Origin: Prevotella melaninogenica | GTDB taxonomy: Bacteria; Bacteroidota; Bacteroidia; Bacteroidales; Bacteroidaceae | Assembly: GCF_003609775.1 (NCBI RefSeq) | Contig: NZ_AP018049.1 | Location: 992,001-1,056,000, forward strand | DNA length: 64,000 nt | Direction of reading: 5' to 3' | Shown here: one piece after another, positions 62,783-64,000 of the stretch | How the letters are laid out: each line of letters opens with the position of its first letter | Position numbering within the stretch: position 1 is the stretch's first letter | Program-made: the position numbers and the translations under genes | The notes under the pieces: model-generated | The model's database searches: none | Told to the model about the DNA's origin: nothing | What the model saw: only the letters and a program-made list of their open reading frames with translations

Positions 62783-63736
62783 TTAGTATAATATCACCTC
62801 ATCGCCAATTCTCAGACCACGCTCGGCGATATTCTCATTCTTCTTCACAAGACTCTTCAAGCGAATACCATAACGCTGTGCAATATCGTATAAGCTCTCT
62901 GACTTGCGTACGTAATATGGGCGTTTCTTAAATTCCTTTGGAGCCTTCTTCTGTTTCTTCTTCAGCCAGATATACTCACCTGGGATAAGACTATCATGCT
63001 TGTCACGCTCATTGTACTTAGCCAACTTACTTACACTGATATCTAATTCTTTACTTAAAGACTTAAACGAATCACCTTGTCTTACGACAACATAATAGTT
63101 CTCGTTATACTTATTGATAGGATGTGCTCCTAATATCTGAACAGGAGTTGGACGCCCCTTGACTCCATCTTGAATAACAGAGTTTTCACCACTATGATGA
63201 ACCATAAAGCGATCATAGCTTTTCACCTTATCATACTCGTAAAGCTTATAAAGCTCAATAAGATTAATGAGACTCTGTGCATAGACAGGATTAGTAGCAT
63301 AACCTGCTCGCTTCAACCCATACGCCCAACCACGATAATCGAATCTATCCAAACTGAACAGACTTCTATAACGGGGACGGTCACGAAGAAACTTACAATG
63401 ATCTTCGAAACTTTCTAACGCACTATCATACGCACGGAAACATTCTCCTTTTGCATCATCATCATGCGAAATCGTACGACCCAGCCAACCATGACATTTG
63501 ATACCAAAGTGATTATTACCAAGAAGAACAAGTCTTCCACGCCCTGCCCCACTCTCGAGCAAACCTTGTGCTAACGTGATACTTGCAGGTACGCCATACT
63601 TCAGCATACCTTCAATAGCCATGTCTTTATACTGATCAATATAGGATTGATAAACTTGATTCCACCTTGCTTGTCCCGACACTACGGAAGGAAAAATATA
63701 GAGAAATGAAAGAAAAAGGAAGATATATCGTTTCAT
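62783..63736 (-). CDS. Secreted glucosaminidase with two LysM domains
   Basis: A 317-residue peptidoglycan hydrolase. Signal peptide MKRYIFLFLSFLYIFPSVVSG. Glucosaminidase domain (GH73-type, residues about 30-170) with Glu in AQGLLESGAGRGRL, NNHFGIKC and YGLKRAGYATNPVYAQSL. Two LysM units follow at about 210-260 (YYVVVRQGDSFKSLSKELDI) and 275-317 (YYVRKSESLYDIAQRYGIRL), which bind peptidoglycan. It probably trims the cell wall in growth. Promoter at 63765-63795. Confidence 0.93.
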   Translation of the reverse strand: MKRYIFLFLSFLYIFPSVVSGQARWNQVYQSYIDQYKDMAIEGMLKYGVPASITLAQGLLESGAGRGRLVLLGNNHFGIKCHGWLGRTISHDDDAKGECFRAYDSALESFEDHCKFLRDRPRYRSLFSLDRFDYRGWAYGLKRAGYATNPVYAQSLINLIELYKLYEYDKVKSYDRFMVHHSGENSVIQDGVKGRPTPVQILGAHPINKYNENYYVVVRQGDSFKSLSKELDISVSKLAKYNERDKHDSLIPGEYIWLKKKQKKAPKEFKKRPYYVRKSESLYDIAQRYGIRLKSLVKKNENIAERGLRIGDEVILY

Positions 63737-63764
63737 AAAAAGTTCTTTTTAGATTATATAACTG

Positions 63765-63795
63765 CAAAAATACACGTTTTATTATATAACACAAA
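63765..63795 (-). promoter_or_regulatory. Promoter of the LysM glucosaminidase gene
   Basis: Minus-strand TTTG (63792-63795), 19 nt, TATTTTTG (63765-63772). Confidence 0.72.
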
Positions 63796-63837
63796 GTGAA
63801 TTATCTTAAATCTCTCAAAGATTTAAAAACTTATACG

Positions 63838-63845
63838 TAACTTTG
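63838..63845 (+). promoter_or_regulatory. -7 box of folK
   Basis: TAACTTTG ending 5 nt before the ATG at 63851, so the transcript would have almost no leader. -33 element not clear. Confidence 0.45.
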
Positions 63846-63850
63846 TATTT

Positions 63851-64000
63851 ATGAAGACAATTATTGCACTTGGCTCAAATTCCAATCAGGAAGAGAATAT
63901 TTCTAAAGCACAGACACTGTTGAAACAACGTTTCGAGGGTATCAAATTCTCTGATGCACAATGGACTGAACCGATTGGAATAAAATCAGACAAATTCTTG
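63851..64000 (+). CDS. folK: HPPK-like protein (2-amino-4-hydroxy-6-hydroxymethyldihydropteridine diphosphokinase), 5' part only
   Basis: The first 50 codons of a gene running off the right edge. It starts MKTIIALGSNSNQEENISKA, the N-terminal ALGSN motif of HPPK, the folate-pathway pyrophosphokinase. ATP-binding residues further on are beyond the window. The start codon follows the -7 box almost directly. Confidence 0.8.
   Translation, partial: MKTIIALGSNSNQEENISKAQTLLKQRFEGIKFSDAQWTEPIGIKSDKFL

Overview
The window reads as chromosomal DNA of an AT-rich Bacteroidetes, most likely an oral-type Prevotella. The evidence is a Bacteroidetes promoter grammar (TTTG or TTG, about 20 nt, then TAnnTTTG) in front of many genes, few Shine-Dalgarno sites, and gene content typical of the order Bacteroidales: gldE next to ssb, a type IX secretion (T9SS) type B C-terminal domain, serine palmitoyltransferase, peptidase M64 and a DUF2723 membrane protein. 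The genus call is an inference; no rRNA gene is present to settle it. No prophage, insertion sequence, CRISPR array or defence island was seen.

Layout. 1-4.7 kb: partial polysaccharide deacetylase, giant DUF2723 membrane protein, small cupin. 4.8-10.5 kb: hypothetical, glyA, M64 peptidase, tRNA-Thr/tRNA-Gly, lipoprotein, YecH-like and glutaredoxin-like pair. 10.6-13.5 kb: coiled-coil protein, zapA and rny, plus an unknown. 13.9-17.8 kb: rmlA, Wzc-type tyrosine kinase, HAD protein. 18.2-22.8 kb: serB, a self-contained 37-residue peptide gene, then a PPTase-gldE-ssb operon on the minus strand. 22.9-23.4 kb: five-tRNA array. 24-27.2 kb: serine palmitoyltransferase divergent from a lipid kinase, then trmN6. 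27.6-34.2 kb: lon-tgt-lptF/G and a DEAD-box helicase. 35-40.7 kb: gdhA, 5'-nucleotidase, nudC, purine permease. 40.9-47 kb: tRNA-Val/tRNA-Tyr, T9SS cargo, uvrA, AGE epimerase. 47-56 kb, minus strand: LMW-PTP, patatin, lipoprotein, carB, carA, purF. 56-64 kb: Wza-type exporter, metallophosphoesterase, MATE exporter with a 46-residue leader gene, FKBP, CobW GTPase, LysM glucosaminidase and the start of folK.

Most protein genes are housekeeping. The unusual material is between genes. (1) An 83-84 bp element with inverted ends occurs three times (3975, 34816, 41300). (2) Arrays of a 22-bp palindromic unit occur at six intergenic sites (6917, 17952, 27412, 34601, 47080, 57407), usually exactly three units; a seventh array at 62489 has the same 22-bp period with a different sequence. 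(3) A 37-codon gene at 19.7-19.8 kb has its own promoter, Shine-Dalgarno site and terminator, and a C-terminus ending in GGEIWYN. (4) A 46-codon gene sits 4 nt upstream of the MATE exporter. Functional partners are often scattered: the Wza, Wzb-like and Wzc-like proteins of capsule export lie at three distant positions.
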